Shown here: piece by piece, positions 24,623 through 34,009 of the stretch
Position numbering within the stretch: position 1 is the stretch's first letter
How the letters are laid out: every line of letters begins with the position of its first letter
Assembly (NCBI RefSeq): GCF_024181225.1
Contig: NZ_CP051198.1
Span: forward strand, 1,798,001-1,862,000
Origin: Treponema sp. OMZ 787
Lineage (GTDB): Bacteria > Spirochaetota > Spirochaetia > Treponematales > Treponemataceae
Direction: 5' to 3'
Length of the DNA stretch: 64,000 bases
Program-made: the position numbers and the translations under genes
Notes under the pieces: generated by a model
Told to the model about the DNA's origin: nothing
Seen by the model: the letters and a program-made list of their open reading frames with translations, nothing else
The model's database searches: none

Positions 24623-26617
24623 ATGCCGTTTATACAGCTTTCAAAGATTTCCCTTGCCTTTGGGGACAGAGACATTTTAAAAGATATTACCCTAATTTTA
24701 ACGGCAGGAACAAAGGCTGCCCTTACGGGAGCAAACGGCTGCGGCAAGTCTACCCTGATGAAGATTGTTGCAGGTCAAATAAAAGCCGACTCAGGGGAGA
24801 TAGCCTCGGAAAAAGATACATCAATAGCCTACTTACCTCAGTCGGGGATAGTCCACAAGGGAAAAACCTTGGCGGAAGAAGCCGAAACGGCCTTTGCTTA
24901 CGGCTATGATATTATCAAGGCCATGGATGAGACGGGCGAAAGGATGAAAACCGAAAAGGACGAGCAAAAACTCCTCGCCTTGGCAAACGATTATCATGCC
25001 TTGCAGACAAGGCTTGAAAATTCGGGCTGGAATGCAAAAAAAGGCCTTATTGACGAAACCTTGCGCGGCTTGGGCTTTTCTTCTTCCGATTTTAATAAGA
25101 ACACGGAAGAATTTTCAGGCGGTTGGCAAATGCGCATAGCCTTAGCAAAGGTTCTTTTACAAAATGCCGACATAATTGTTCTTGACGAGCCTACGAACTA
25201 CCTAGATATTGAAGCCCGCTCTTGGCTTGAGCTTTGGCTTAAAAAATTTAAGGGAGGCTTTTTACTTGTAAGCCATGACCGCTACTTTTTGGATCAAACC
25301 GTAAACGAAACTTACGAACTTTTTAAGGGAAACCTAAAAAAATATAAGGGAACTTACAGCGATTATGAAAGAATAAGGACTGTTGAAGTTGAGGGGCTTA
25401 TAAAGGCCTATGAGCAGCAGCAGGAAGAAATTGCCAAAACCGAAGACTTTATCCGAAAATTCAGGTATACCGAAAGCCGGGCAGCCTTGGTTCAGGACAG
25501 AATAAGACGGCTCGAAAAAATGGAAAGGATTGAGCTTCCCGAACACCTAAAAAAAATCCGCTTCAGCTTTCCTCCGGCCCCTCATTCGGGTAAAATTGTC
25601 TTACAGGCAGAAGGAATAAGCAGGGCCTACAGTACGGCATCCGGTACTCACAGAGTAATAGAAAATTTGGATTTAACCGTCGAAAAAGGAGAACGTCTTG
25701 TTTTGGCCGGAAAAAACGGAGCAGGAAAGTCAACCCTCTTGCGTATTCTTGCAGGAGAAGATAAAAACTTTACAGGCAGCTTAAAAGAAGGAGCCGGGGT
25801 TAGAATGGGTTATTTTTCTCAAGACGAATCGGAGACCATTACGGGAAGCGAAAGCATCATAGACCTACTCGAACGCTCGGCCCCTACCGAACTTGTTCCT
25901 AAACTTTACGATATGCTCGCAGCCTTCTTATTCAGGGGGGACGATATTTATAAAAGCCTTTCGGTACTATCGGGAGGAGAAAAATCGAGGCTTGCCCTCC
26001 TCCTTCTTCTTTTAAAGCCCTTGAATCTTTTAATCTTGGACGAGCCCACAAACCACTTGGATTTACACTCCAAAGATGTGCTCTTAGATGCCCTAAAACG
26101 CTTTGACGGAACCGTAATCTTTGTATCTCACGACAAGGGCTTTATACAAGACCTTGCAACAAGGGTCTTGGAGCTCAAAGCCGATGAAGAGGGATTACAG
26201 CCTTCAAGGGTAAGAAACTTTCCGGGAACATACGATTATTATCTTTACCGGCTTGAACAAGAAAAAGCCGATGACGATTCCAAAACTTCCGTAAATGTAA
26301 CAAAACCTCAAACAGCAGCTAAGCCGATAAACTCGTCCCAGCCGCAAAAATCGGCCGCACTTTCCTATGAGGAGCAAAAACGGCTCCGATCGGAAAGAAG
26401 AAAATTAGAAAAAGAAGAAGAGCGGCTCTTAAACGAAATAGCAAAATGCGAAGAGGAAATAACCGAAAATGAAGCCCTCCTAGCCGAACCCGAAGTCTAC
26501 TCCAACGGCGAAAAAAGCAGGGCTGTGCAGAAAAAAATAGAAGAGCTTAAGGCAAGAGCTGAAGAGCTTTCGGAAAGCTGGGCAGAAGCAGCCTCTAAAT
26601 TGGAAAACGCTCTTTAA
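24623..26617 (+). CDS. ABC-F family ATPase
   Basis: From ATG 24623 the product is 664 residues; an earlier TTG at 24605 lies inside the preceding gene and is less likely. Two ABC domains are visible. The first has Walker A GANGCGKST, signature EFSGGWQMR and Walker B DIIVLDEPTNYLD. The second has GKNGAGKST, LSGGEKSR and LLILDEPTNHLD. An arginine- and glutamate-rich linker (about 255-300) joins them and a C-terminal coiled coil (about 575-660) follows. ABC-F proteins act on the ribosome. There is no membrane domain. It follows the lipoprotein gene by 4 bp. Confidence 0.9.
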   Translation: MPFIQLSKISLAFGDRDILKDITLILTAGTKAALTGANGCGKSTLMKIVAGQIKADSGEIASEKDTSIAYLPQSGIVHKGKTLAEEAETAFAYGYDIIKAMDETGERMKTEKDEQKLLALANDYHALQTRLENSGWNAKKGLIDETLRGLGFSSSDFNKNTEEFSGGWQMRIALAKVLLQNADIIVLDEPTNYLDIEARSWLELWLKKFKGGFLLVSHDRYFLDQTVNETYELFKGNLKKYKGTYSDYERIRTVEVEGLIKAYEQQQEEIAKTEDFIRKFRYTESRAALVQDRIRRLEKMERIELPEHLKKIRFSFPPAPHSGKIVLQAEGISRAYSTASGTHRVIENLDLTVEKGERLVLAGKNGAGKSTLLRILAGEDKNFTGSLKEGAGVRMGYFSQDESETITGSESIIDLLERSAPTELVPKLYDMLAAFLFRGDDIYKSLSVLSGGEKSRLALLLLLLKPLNLLILDEPTNHLDLHSKDVLLDALKRFDGTVIFVSHDKGFIQDLATRVLELKADEEGLQPSRVRNFPGTYDYYLYRLEQEKADDDSKTSVNVTKPQTAAKPINSSQPQKSAALSYEEQKRLRSERRKLEKEEERLLNEIAKCEEEITENEALLAEPEVYSNGEKSRAVQKKIEELKARAEELSESWAEAASKLENAL

Positions 26618-26622
26618 AAGAT

Positions 26623-26657
26623 AAAAAAACTTAACCGTTTCTTAAAAAGAGGGGTTA
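26623..26657 (-). terminator. Terminator of the DUF4143 gene
   Basis: Arms 26632-26643 and 26647-26657 pair (TAACC with GGTTA, then TTTCTT with AAGAGG, one bulge), with a 3-base loop. On the minus strand the stem is followed by a run of T (26623-26629). Confidence 0.6.
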
Positions 26658-26673
26658 GCACTGTAAGGCACCT

Positions 26674-27951
26674 TTACCACTTTAACGAAGTTATCGGGAT
26701 TACAAGAACTCCGTCTTTACGGCAGTACGCAGCATTTGCCAAGCCGCATATAACACCCATAACTTTCGGATAATTTGCATCCTCGGCTTTTAAACTATCC
26801 CTTATATTAATCAAATTTGCGGCAGCCTCATCTATTTGATTTGCTCCAAGCTTAATTTCAAATGCAGCCCAAGAGCCGTCCTGCATTTCGATGACCGCAT
26901 CGATCTCCCTATTTTTATAATCCTGATAATGATATACTGTAGCATCAAAGGTATCGGCATACACCTTTAGGTCTCGTTCACACAAGGCCTCAAACAAAAA
27001 GCCCAATGTAGCCAAGTCGGATAAAAGAGTTTTTTCTCCGGCTCCCAAAAGAGCACAAGCCAAAGACGGATCTGCGAGGTGCCTTTTTTCCATCTGTTTA
27101 ATACGAACGGACGACCTCATATTATGAGAAAAAGGCCTTTGATTATCGGTTAAAAAGAGCCGGTCAAAGATATTAAGATAGGTTGCAGTAGTTTCTATAT
27201 CTATATTCTCGTAATCGGCGGAGCTAATATCGTTTTTGAGTGTACGGTTTGATGCCGTACTGCTTTCATTTCGGGCAAGGGATTTAAGGAGAAGCTTCAT
27301 TTTTGAGGTATCTCGTTTTATACCGTCAATTCTAAACACATCATCTTCTAAAACTGCATGGAGGTATTCTGCAGCCGTTTTTGATGAGCTTTTAGCACTA
27401 CTGCCTATATTTGCCGGCCAGCCGCCCCTGATTATAAGATTTATAATATCAAGTAAATCGGTTTCTTTTATCGGGGAAAAACAAGGTTTCCCCTCACAAA
27501 CCTCTTTTAGCGAAACCTCTCCCGTAGAATCCTTTGACTCATACAAGGACATAGGTCTCATCCTCAATCGGCCTATCCGCCCGGCACCGCTGTGTAAAAT
27601 CCCCTTGTGATTGGGAGTTGCAGAACCCGTAAGAATAAATTGCCCTTTTTTGTTCCTCTTATCCACCTCAAAACGTACAGCATCCCACAAGAGAGGAACA
27701 TCCTGCCATTCATCAATAAGTCGCGGTGTTTTTCCTTCAAGTACAATATTGGGACTCATTTCAGCCATCTTTCTGTTTTGAAAAGCACCCTGCGGTGAAC
27801 CCAGGTAGAACGAGCTTTTACAGTGATAGGCTGAAGACCACGTCTTACCGCACCATTTAGGCCCTTCTATACAGACGGCACCAAAAAGAGTCAAATATAA
27901 ATCTATTTTGTCATCCACAGCACGTGGGATATAATTTTGAACCTTCATCAT
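26674..27951 (-). CDS. ATPase with DUF4143 domain
   Basis: The 425-residue protein is an AAA-type ATPase of the AAA_14/DUF4143 group. The P-loop region is ICIEGPKWCGKTWSS and the Walker B region is PRLIDEWQDVPLLWD. The sensor segment is GQFILTGSATP. The C-terminal DUF4143 domain ends with a PD-(D/E)xK-like core: HYQDYKNREIDAVIEMQDGSWAAFEIKLG. Such proteins are common accessory genes of unknown function, possibly toxin-antitoxin or mobile-element linked. It has its own promoter overlapping a 23-bp tandem repeat array. Confidence 0.85.
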   Translation of the reverse strand: MMKVQNYIPRAVDDKIDLYLTLFGAVCIEGPKWCGKTWSSAYHCKSSFYLGSPQGAFQNRKMAEMSPNIVLEGKTPRLIDEWQDVPLLWDAVRFEVDKRNKKGQFILTGSATPNHKGILHSGAGRIGRLRMRPMSLYESKDSTGEVSLKEVCEGKPCFSPIKETDLLDIINLIIRGGWPANIGSSAKSSSKTAAEYLHAVLEDDVFRIDGIKRDTSKMKLLLKSLARNESSTASNRTLKNDISSADYENIDIETTATYLNIFDRLFLTDNQRPFSHNMRSSVRIKQMEKRHLADPSLACALLGAGEKTLLSDLATLGFLFEALCERDLKVYADTFDATVYHYQDYKNREIDAVIEMQDGSWAAFEIKLGANQIDEAAANLINIRDSLKAEDANYPKVMGVICGLANAAYCRKDGVLVIPITSLKW

Positions 27952-27971
27952 ATAAAATTCCCTACGAATAA

Positions 27972-28000
27972 ATTATATACCAATCCGATATATTTTGCAA
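27972..28000 (-). promoter_or_regulatory. Promoter of the DUF4143 gene
   Basis: TTGCAA (27995-28000), 17 bp, TATAAT (27972-27977) on the minus strand. The -35 lies inside the first unit of the tandem repeat. The leader would be about 14 bases and carries AGGG. Confidence 0.6.
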
Positions 28001-28126
28001 TACTAATACGATAGATTTTATAATAATAACCATATATATTTTTAAATATAAATCATACATATTTTATAATATTAACCAGATAAATTTTAAAATACTAATC
28101 CTATATATTTAGGAATATCAATCATA
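27989..28126. repeat. 23-bp tandem repeat array, six units
   Basis: Six units of exactly 23 bp run from 27989 to 28126, with further degenerate copies on both sides (27969-27988 and 28127-28149). Units start at 27989, 28012, 28035, 28058, 28081 and 28104. They share a 5' TATATTTT or TAAATTTT, a middle AATA and a 3' TAATCATA or TAACCAGA. There are no spacers. The array lies between the DUF4143 gene and dedA and reaches into the -35 of the former. Confidence 0.85.
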
Positions 28127-28195
28127 TAAATTTTGAATATACATAATCTAAAATTGTCATAGAGAAAAATAGAGGGGAAAATTAAAAAAAATAGC

Positions 28196-28825
28196 TTATT
28201 TCTGTTTTTTTTCTTGATCGAGTTTTTTGTCGGCGAATTGAAAGAGTTTTCCGGAGCTGACAAGATAGGCACCGGCAGCCAAGAAAAGAATAAACATTAC
28301 GATTCCGAATATCTTCATAAAATCGCCGCCCTTACTGCCGAAAAAGTAAACGAGGCTGTATAATACGGTAATATTACATATTGCAGCAATTAAATCATAA
28401 AAGAAAAATTTATAGAACGGATATTTTACAAAGCCGCTGGTCATGGATACGGCATTCCTTACTCCGAAGGGGATAAAACGGCAAATTATAAAGGTAAAAA
28501 CACCGTGCCTTTGAAGGGCCTTTAAGAGACGGTATGTGTTTTCCTTTGTTATAATCTTTGAAAAAAGACCCATCGATATGGAACCCTTAGAAATTAGCCT
28601 CCCCCAGCCGTATACCATACAATCACTAACAACAGCACCAATATAAAGAGCCGATAAAAAATGAGGAATAGAGGCTTTTTCGCCTTGAGAAAGGACAGCC
28701 GACATTGCAACAAGAACATCTTCAGAAATAGGTATATTAAATCCGCCAAGAAGTAAGCCTAAAAAAACCACCAAGGGAAAATAAGTTATATAGTTACCTA
28801 TCCAGTTCAAAAATGCCGTCAACAT
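28196..28825 (-). CDS. DedA family membrane protein
   Basis: The 209-residue protein has about five membrane segments and DedA motifs: an early GxFxIPISEDVLVA-like stretch (GGFNIPISEDVLVAMSAVL) and the Arg-rich RHGVFTFIICRFIPFGVRN, which resembles the F-x-R-(F/Y)-x-P-x-x-R signature. DedA proteins of this group are lipid scramblases or undecaprenyl-phosphate flippases. It is the last gene of a minus-strand operon headed by a MinD-like gene, 10 bp after nadE. Confidence 0.85.
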   Translation of the reverse strand: MLTAFLNWIGNYITYFPLVVFLGLLLGGFNIPISEDVLVAMSAVLSQGEKASIPHFLSALYIGAVVSDCMVYGWGRLISKGSISMGLFSKIITKENTYRLLKALQRHGVFTFIICRFIPFGVRNAVSMTSGFVKYPFYKFFFYDLIAAICNITVLYSLVYFFGSKGGDFMKIFGIVMFILFLAAGAYLVSSGKLFQFADKKLDQEKKQK

Positions 28826-28835
28826 AGGCTGTACT

Positions 28836-30791
28836 TTACATTATTTTAAGCAAAAATTCAAGCTCTGTCAGCCATATTTTTGCCGATATTTCGGACGGCA
28901 TAAGCCAACTCCCACGCGGTGAAAGAGAAAAACCGGTAACGGAAGCCCCTTCGGGACTGCATGATCTTTTAAATTGCTGCGAGAAAAACCTCTTATAAAA
29001 CATATTCAGCCATTTTAAAATTTCGGCTTCGGAATATGTTCCATCCTTAAAGGCTTCAAGGGCAAGAAAATAAACCTTTTTAGGAGAAAAACCGTTCCCT
29101 ATTGCATGATAAATAAAAAAATCGTGAAGTTCATAGGGGCCTATTATATCCTCGGTTTTCTGAGCAATTTCTCCGTTTTTAGGCGGAAGAAGCTCAGGGC
29201 TTACAGGCGTATTTATTATATTGGATAGAAGCTCAACAAATGCGGTATTTTTCTTTTCATCTTCAAAGAAAATCTTATTTTCGGCGAAGGCAAGTATACA
29301 GTCTTTTAGCAGGGTCTTTGGAATTGCAGAGTTGACCTCGTACATCGACATCTGGTCGCCTCCGTAGGTCATCCATCCCAGAGCAGCTTCAGACAGATCT
29401 CCTGAGCCGACCATAATTCCGCCGATTTGGTTTGCCTTATCCATCAAAATTTGAGTTCTTTCACGGGCTTGGGCATTTTCATAAGCAATATCGTGATTAC
29501 CTATATCCTGCCCTATATCCGAAAAATGCTGAACCATAGCCTTTTCTATAGGAATTTCCAAAAGAGTACAGCCTAAAATTTCTGCCAGTGCCGAAGCATT
29601 GTTTTTTGTTTTTTTGGTTGTGCCGAAACCCGGCATGGTAACGGCATAGAGGTTTTTAAAATCAATGTTTAAAAGTTTAAGTGCATAGGCAGATGCAAGA
29701 AGGGCCAAAGAGGAATCCAAGCCGCCTGAAATACCTACAACGCATTTTGAACAGCCTATAAACTGAAGCCTGCGTGCAAGGGCTGAACCTTGGAAAAAAA
29801 TAAGCTCCGAAAAGAAGTTATTATATATAAAATTTTTATTAACGGCATCGCAGTCAGGTAAAAAAGGATTTTTTTGTACATGATAATTTAAGTTTTTTTT
29901 AGTATTCGAACTTTCTTTTTCTATTAAAATTTCCCAACCGGAATCAGTCTTTTTTGAAAACTTTGAATTCAATTTTTGCATTTTCAAAATTTCAACATCG
30001 ATGTCTGAATACAAATATGGCGATTCTTTTGAACATTGAATAAACTTTAGTTCTTTTCCGTTTTCAAATATACCGCACTCTCCTGCAAAAATATAATCCG
30101 AAACAGACTCCCCCATTCCGCAGTTTGCAAAGGCAAGGGCCGATTTTTGTGCAGATGAAACGGCCTTATAGCCTTGCCTGATAGCAGAAGCACCAAGAGG
30201 TTTTGAAGGTTCAGCAAGAGGGGATAAAATAAGATCTGCAGAATAAGAAACATCAAACGAAAACGAAAAAACCTTACCTGGATTATAATAAGCCTCATTG
30301 TTTACAATAAATTTAAAATCTTTTCCAAAAGGAATATTCTCTCCGCAGAGAGAAATCAGGCAGGGCTCATCTTCCAAATCGTAAAAATGCGGACTTAGAA
30401 ATTCCGAAGGAAGATGCGGAACAAGGGCTATGAGTTTTCCGCTCCCGATTACTGCCGAGCAAGAATAAAGTCTATTTTTATATAAAAAAGGAAGACCTAC
30501 AACGGACAAGACGGCAAATTGCTTAGTCTTTTCGGCTATAATTCTTACTGCATCAAAGGCTTTTTCAATTACAAGAGACTGTTTAAAAACGGAACCTAAT
30601 GAGGCCCCAGTAATTGAAAGCTGCGGAAAAAGAATCAGGTTTACACCATCTTTATCAGCTTTTTTTATTTCTTGAAGATGAATACTTAAATTTTCATCTA
30701 TGTCCGCAAGAGAAATTTTAGGCGAAGAAACCGCAATACGGTAAAAACCAAGATCTTCAATACAAAAGTTAGAAGCCTTTTTTTTATCCAT
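28836..30791 (-). CDS. nadE: NAD+ synthetase with inactive-looking nitrilase domain
   Basis: From ATG 30789-30791 the product is 651 residues; a longer frame begins inside lgt. The C-terminal synthetase is well kept: VVGISGGLDSSLALLA (ATP-PPase P-loop), GIMVGSGDLSEAALGW and YGGDQMSMYEVN. The N-terminal region is a nitrilase-type glutaminase whose triad is altered: Gln57 replaces Glu (ILFPQLSITG), His126 replaces Lys (LVPHLPSEF) and Tyr168 replaces Cys. The enzyme should therefore use ammonia instead of glutamine. Its start overlaps the lgt stop by 8 bp. Confidence 0.87.
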   Translation of the reverse strand: MDKKKASNFCIEDLGFYRIAVSSPKISLADIDENLSIHLQEIKKADKDGVNLILFPQLSITGASLGSVFKQSLVIEKAFDAVRIIAEKTKQFAVLSVVGLPFLYKNRLYSCSAVIGSGKLIALVPHLPSEFLSPHFYDLEDEPCLISLCGENIPFGKDFKFIVNNEAYYNPGKVFSFSFDVSYSADLILSPLAEPSKPLGASAIRQGYKAVSSAQKSALAFANCGMGESVSDYIFAGECGIFENGKELKFIQCSKESPYLYSDIDVEILKMQKLNSKFSKKTDSGWEILIEKESSNTKKNLNYHVQKNPFLPDCDAVNKNFIYNNFFSELIFFQGSALARRLQFIGCSKCVVGISGGLDSSLALLASAYALKLLNIDFKNLYAVTMPGFGTTKKTKNNASALAEILGCTLLEIPIEKAMVQHFSDIGQDIGNHDIAYENAQARERTQILMDKANQIGGIMVGSGDLSEAALGWMTYGGDQMSMYEVNSAIPKTLLKDCILAFAENKIFFEDEKKNTAFVELLSNIINTPVSPELLPPKNGEIAQKTEDIIGPYELHDFFIYHAIGNGFSPKKVYFLALEAFKDGTYSEAEILKWLNMFYKRFFSQQFKRSCSPEGASVTGFSLSPRGSWLMPSEISAKIWLTELEFLLKIM

Positions 30792-31800
30792 CTTTTTTCC
30801 TTTTTTTCTCTTTGGAATTTTTGTTCTGCAAATACAGAAGGAGCATCGCAGCAAGAGACCCCAAAATCATCAAGCTGCATAGTATCTGCCCTGTAGATAT
30901 ATTTTTCCAAGATTCGTAAACATAAATATTTGCAGCTCCATCTCCAAACGATATTGGATAGCCCTTGTTGGCATCCGGCTGGCGGAAATATTCGATAAAA
31001 AATCTAAAAAAGCCGTAGCCCAATGTATAAACACAAACAAGAAAACCGTCAAAGGGCTTTTTTTTGCGGATAATCCACAAGATAAGCCAAAGTACAATTC
31101 CTTCAAAAAATGCTTCATAGAGCTGGCTTGGATGGCGTGGCAGATTTATCATCGAAGCCCCCTCTTGCACAGCAATACCGGCTTGTTCCGCAAAATTCCT
31201 TACCCAGCCTTCGGCCAAATAAAACCGGTCCGAAATAGGAGCTTGAGGAAAAATCATGCCTATTTTGCTAGTAGTTATGCGGCCGTAAAGCTCTCCGTTT
31301 GCAAAATTGCCAAGACGTCCGAATGTGTAACCTAGAGGAATTGAAACAGCCATAATATCTGCAACTGCCGCAAATTTAAATTTATATTTTTTTGTCCAAA
31401 GAACGGTTCCTAAAAAACCGCCTATAAAACCGCCATGATATGACATACCTTGAAGACCTACAAAGACCAGCTTTCCGGCTCCATCCCTTGCAAATGGCCA
31501 AAAAATCAACCAAGGGGCTTTTAGATAGGTTTCAGGATTGTAGACCAGTGTTCCGAAAATCCTGGCACCCAAAATTAGTCCAAAGATTCCCCAGATAAAA
31601 AGATCGGCAATGTCATCTTGTGTCATAGCCTTTTGACAACCGGAATATCTTTCAAATTCACCTTGTTTTACCTGATAAGAAAATAAAAAATAGGCAATTC
31701 CAAAGGCAACAAGATACATAAGACCGTACCATCTCAAAAAAGGCAGTCCCGGAATAATTTCGGGATGAAGCCACGAAGGATATTGTATAGCTAAAAGCAT
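30784..31800 (-). CDS. lgt: Prolipoprotein diacylglyceryl transferase
   Basis: The ATG at 31798-31800, seven bases after AAGGGG, gives 338 residues; a TTG two codons earlier has no better context. It has about seven membrane segments and the Lgt motifs LRWYGLMYLVAF, GMSYHGGFIGG and GRLGNFANGELYGR, the last holding the signature Arg-Asn-Glu residues. A later RHPSQLYEAFFEG and GFFRFFIEYFRQP are also typical. Lgt adds diacylglycerol to the lipobox Cys, the first step of lipoprotein maturation. It is cotranscribed with fapA upstream and nadE downstream. Confidence 0.95.
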   Translation of the reverse strand: MLLAIQYPSWLHPEIIPGLPFLRWYGLMYLVAFGIAYFLFSYQVKQGEFERYSGCQKAMTQDDIADLFIWGIFGLILGARIFGTLVYNPETYLKAPWLIFWPFARDGAGKLVFVGLQGMSYHGGFIGGFLGTVLWTKKYKFKFAAVADIMAVSIPLGYTFGRLGNFANGELYGRITTSKIGMIFPQAPISDRFYLAEGWVRNFAEQAGIAVQEGASMINLPRHPSQLYEAFFEGIVLWLILWIIRKKKPFDGFLVCVYTLGYGFFRFFIEYFRQPDANKGYPISFGDGAANIYVYESWKNISTGQILCSLMILGSLAAMLLLYLQNKNSKEKKRKKDG

Positions 31801-31811
31801 AGTCAAACCCC

Positions 31812-33998
31812 TTATTGTTCTAATTCAACTTCTTTAATAGGCGAACATATTATTTGTCCGGTTTTTTCATCGAACTCAAAAAATACATTATGATGAGTTT
31901 CCATAACTTCAAAATAACGGCCGTGACTTTCAAGCACAACCCCCGGATAAGCCGAACCTGTAACTGTTATTTTTGAAGGAATGTGAAATTCAAAATTTTC
32001 TTTTAGATTAAATATGCGGACTGTAAGAGCACTGTTTCTTTTTAAGAGCTTAACCTTTTTTTGACGCAGAGCATCAATATTCGAAGGATTTTTTTGTAAC
32101 TCTTTTTCGATTCTTGCAAGCTCGGCATTATTATCTTCTATTTCTTTTTCTCGTACCTCGATTTCGTCCTTTATCAAATAATCCTGTCCGAACGAGATAA
32201 TTGTCCTTATTGTTTTTTCGGCACCCAAGTCATGTACCGCAACTCCCTTTGCAGCATGAATGCTTCCGCCTAGCAAGACACCCGGACTTCCGGTCAAATG
32301 TACCGTACCGTTTGTTTTGACCAAGCACTTAAAACAGTAAGAGGATATGCTTATATCTCCGCCTGAAAAAACTCTGGCATTTTCTGCATATTGGAGATTG
32401 GTCTGATTCTTAGCCCACACAGTTCCCCTGCCCTTTCCGTTTATACCTCCGTTTAAGGTAAGGGAATCCTCCGAATAGATGAGGGCCTTTTCTACAGTGC
32501 CGGTAATTGTCAATTTTCCCTTTGATTTTACCTTTACATCATCTTTAATATCGCCGGTAATAATCAGGTTACCTGGAAAACTTATATCGCCGAATTTGGT
32601 GTCTATATCGCTTTGAATAGTTTTAAGCGAAGATATTGAAAGAGCATTATTGAATAAAGAAAGCTCGCCTGACTCTGCAGCAAAAAATTTGATAATATGC
32701 TTTTCTTCGGTAACCTTTATAGTTTCGTCATTGGCCGGAAGATCTGTGGGTTCGGCACTTTTTGGATCAATGGGTTCGCCAAAAACATTTTTGCCCTTTT
32801 CTCCCTTAGGTAAAAGGCGGGCTGTCAAGATGAGAGCATCTTTTTCAACAGTTGCGATACTTAGATCCTCACTAAAATTTACGGCCCATTCAAGTTTATA
32901 TGATTCGGGTGCAATTGGAGGTGTTCCGCTCAATATTACAAACTCGCACTCATCGTTTGCCTTTCGTGCAGAATCTATAATTTCGTTTATCCTTGCTTCC
33001 GAAATAGAATCTAAAAGATTAACCTCGTTTAATGCCGTTTTTACGCCGATAACCGAAAGTCTCTCACCGGCACCTAAGCCTGACTGCAAAATAAGAGAGG
33101 CTTCCATTTTATCGCGGCTGATTACGGCCCTTACCTTAGCATCCCTGTATGGAACTATACGGATTTTCAAACCGCGTTCTGTATTTGCAATTAAGAGAAG
33201 ACCGGTAACTCCCGCACGCAACTCGGAATGGTTTTGTACTATGTTTCGTAAATCCAAGAAAAAAGGATCATTGCCGGGAAGGCCGGGAATTGTTTGACCG
33301 TATACATCTACACCGGCTTCTCCCAAGCCTGCATCTTCAACCTCGTAAAGCAAATCACCCTTTGTTACAACTGTAAGAGTTTCAGCCTCGGAAAGCGGGT
33401 AGTCTTGGTCGGTTGTAGGATTTTCAACATTTGCAGTGCGTAAATCGGGCCTTTTTAAACGGTCTGCCAAACGCTGCACCTCATGGTCGGGAATCTGCTC
33501 AAAATGGGTAATAAGTTTTTTGTCCGGGCCCCTTTTAGGAGGTGCTCCTTCAGCAATCAGCATGGAAAATTCCATCTCGGAAGAATTTATAAAATTACTT
33601 AACCCTTCTTTTACTTTTGCATTATCTATATTTGCAATATTACTTCTTTGCAGAAGCCTGCTGATTGTAGACATATCGACTTCGTTAGCAGAGTCGGCAG
33701 CTTTTCTTACATAGAGGTAGGCCTCAGTTTTATCGGTGTTTGCCGTAATTCTAGCATCAAAGTTCGGATCAAGTTCCAAAGCCAACGGAATCGGTTCTAT
33801 ACCTGACCCAGTATGTTTTTTTAAATAGTCTTCAATAGTTTTTTTGCTTACAAGGGATGCACTTTTGATGCCGTTTCTTTTTGCCTCAAGATAAATAGCA
33901 TCGGCTGAAGGACAATTTTTGGTATCAAGCAAAGAGCCGAATGTTAAAAACCATTTTCCGCTGTTATTTTTCTTTAATGTCCACGACTTATTTTCCAT
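31812..33998 (-). CDS. FapA (DUF342) family protein
   Basis: The 728-residue protein shows the FapA layout: a long N-terminal region, the central GDLLYEVEDAGLGEAGVDVYG and AKGENG-type KGEKGKNVFGEPI loop, and a right-handed beta-helix with repeated short strands (GDISFPGNLIITGDIKDDV, KGKLTITGTVEKAL). Toward the C-terminus there is a coiled coil (about 625-665). FapA proteins were named as flagellar assembly proteins, and DUF342 proteins are thought to be cell-polarity or envelope scaffolds. The neighbouring MinD-like ATPase fits a positioning role. Confidence 0.8.
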   Translation of the reverse strand: MENKSWTLKKNNSGKWFLTFGSLLDTKNCPSADAIYLEAKRNGIKSASLVSKKTIEDYLKKHTGSGIEPIPLALELDPNFDARITANTDKTEAYLYVRKAADSANEVDMSTISRLLQRSNIANIDNAKVKEGLSNFINSSEMEFSMLIAEGAPPKRGPDKKLITHFEQIPDHEVQRLADRLKRPDLRTANVENPTTDQDYPLSEAETLTVVTKGDLLYEVEDAGLGEAGVDVYGQTIPGLPGNDPFFLDLRNIVQNHSELRAGVTGLLLIANTERGLKIRIVPYRDAKVRAVISRDKMEASLILQSGLGAGERLSVIGVKTALNEVNLLDSISEARINEIIDSARKANDECEFVILSGTPPIAPESYKLEWAVNFSEDLSIATVEKDALILTARLLPKGEKGKNVFGEPIDPKSAEPTDLPANDETIKVTEEKHIIKFFAAESGELSLFNNALSISSLKTIQSDIDTKFGDISFPGNLIITGDIKDDVKVKSKGKLTITGTVEKALIYSEDSLTLNGGINGKGRGTVWAKNQTNLQYAENARVFSGGDISISSYCFKCLVKTNGTVHLTGSPGVLLGGSIHAAKGVAVHDLGAEKTIRTIISFGQDYLIKDEIEVREKEIEDNNAELARIEKELQKNPSNIDALRQKKVKLLKRNSALTVRIFNLKENFEFHIPSKITVTGSAYPGVVLESHGRYFEVMETHHNVFFEFDEKTGQIICSPIKEVELEQ

Positions 33999-34009
33999 AC
34001 ACTTTTTTC

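Noticed and set aside
27989-28126. CRISPR array in the 23-bp repeats
   Set aside because: Units are directly abutting with no unique spacers and no cas genes nearby.
28087-28272. Minus-strand ORF of 61 codons
   Set aside because: It lies partly in the tandem repeats and partly in dedA in another frame.
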